This document shows, in pieces, positions 40,392 to 40,546 of a stretch of DNA of 40,546 nucleotides. The stretch covers positions 1-40,546 of the forward strand of contig NZ_BMOD01000035.1 in NCBI RefSeq assembly GCF_014646895.1, given 5' to 3'. Position numbers and translations under genes: made by a program. Position 1 is the stretch's first letter, and every line of letters begins with the position of its first letter. Below the pieces are notes generated by a model. The model did no database searches. It was not told the origin of the DNA and was given only the letters and a program-made list of their open reading frames with translations. This DNA is from Deinococcus roseus (GTDB taxonomy: Bacteria; Deinococcota; Deinococci; Deinococcales; Deinococcaceae).

Positions 40392-40546
40392 TGAAAGCTT
40401 TGGCTCGAGACTTTTGGGGTTGCTGGAGTGATTTTGTTTGGGCCAATCATGCTTTCGGCCCTTATGTAGTGTGGATCGGGTAAGTTGGATCTACGTCAAG
40501 CCAGAGTCCAGACCCCCCTTCAGCCCTTGCACATCCCAGTGAGCCG

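Noticed and set aside
1..40546. tRNA, rRNA, CRISPR array, prophage or insertion sequence
   Set aside because: I saw no tRNA-like fold with matching arms, no rRNA, no spaced direct repeats of CRISPR size and no transposase or integrase. The phased heptamers have no spacers.

Overview
The window looks like a chromosomal segment from a Deinococcus-type bacterium. The support is indirect: about 58-60% GC, many genes with a TAnnnT -10 box only 5-10 bases before the start codon and no Shine-Dalgarno (the leaderless mRNA layout reported for Deinococcus), a DUF3809-like protein, and Deinococcus-Thermus-like housekeeping genes. A lower-GC lineage near D. roseus, D. misasensis or D. cellulosilyticus is a guess that needs 16S or whole-genome data.

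Layout. (1) 318-6817, minus strand: a lipoprotein with two cellulase domains (GH5, GH12), three Ig-like modules and a CBM2, behind a translationally coupled SARP-like regulator and NB-ARC/TPR ATPase. (2) 7109-20407, plus strand: a MrfA-type repair helicase with an extra C-terminal Tudor-like module; dnaB interrupted by two inteins; a degenerate SDR protein coupled to nrdR; a small membrane protein; an RlmI/RlmO-type rRNA methyltransferase; two small proteins; and a PAS-GGDEF-EAL c-di-GMP enzyme. (3) 20683-24393: a Ser/Thr kinase with a non-RD catalytic loop, a convergent HAD phosphatase, Ppx/GppA phosphatase and an unknown protein. (4) 24425-31034, minus strand: a phospho-signalling cassette of vWA protein, zinc-ribbon membrane kinase, zinc-ribbon FHA protein and a pseudokinase-PP2C fusion, with a Yip1-like membrane protein upstream. 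(5) 31192-33692, plus strand: a PadR regulator with a palindromic candidate operator, a permease-prefix-like membrane protein and a di-haem cytochrome c peroxidase. (6) 33748-40295: an MFS transporter with a long structured leader, a class V aminotransferase, a serine hydrolase divergent from a winged-helix regulator, and serA. The aminotransferase and serA could together supply the first two steps of serine synthesis.

The intergenic DNA has its own structure. A family of tandem heptanucleotide repeats (consensus about GCCGAGG, complement NNTCNGC) lies at five or more places, three of them as inverted arms around a unique core of about 110-150 bases. Two copies of a short REP-like palindrome with compensatory base changes also lie next to genes.

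The strongest candidates for something undescribed are: the leader RNA of the MFS gene, which has a possible pseudoknot and a nine-base sequence complementary to its own ribosome binding site; the heptamer elements; the pseudokinase-PP2C fusion inside a kinase/FHA/vWA cassette; and the AT-rich middle extein of dnaB trapped between two inteins of host-like composition.
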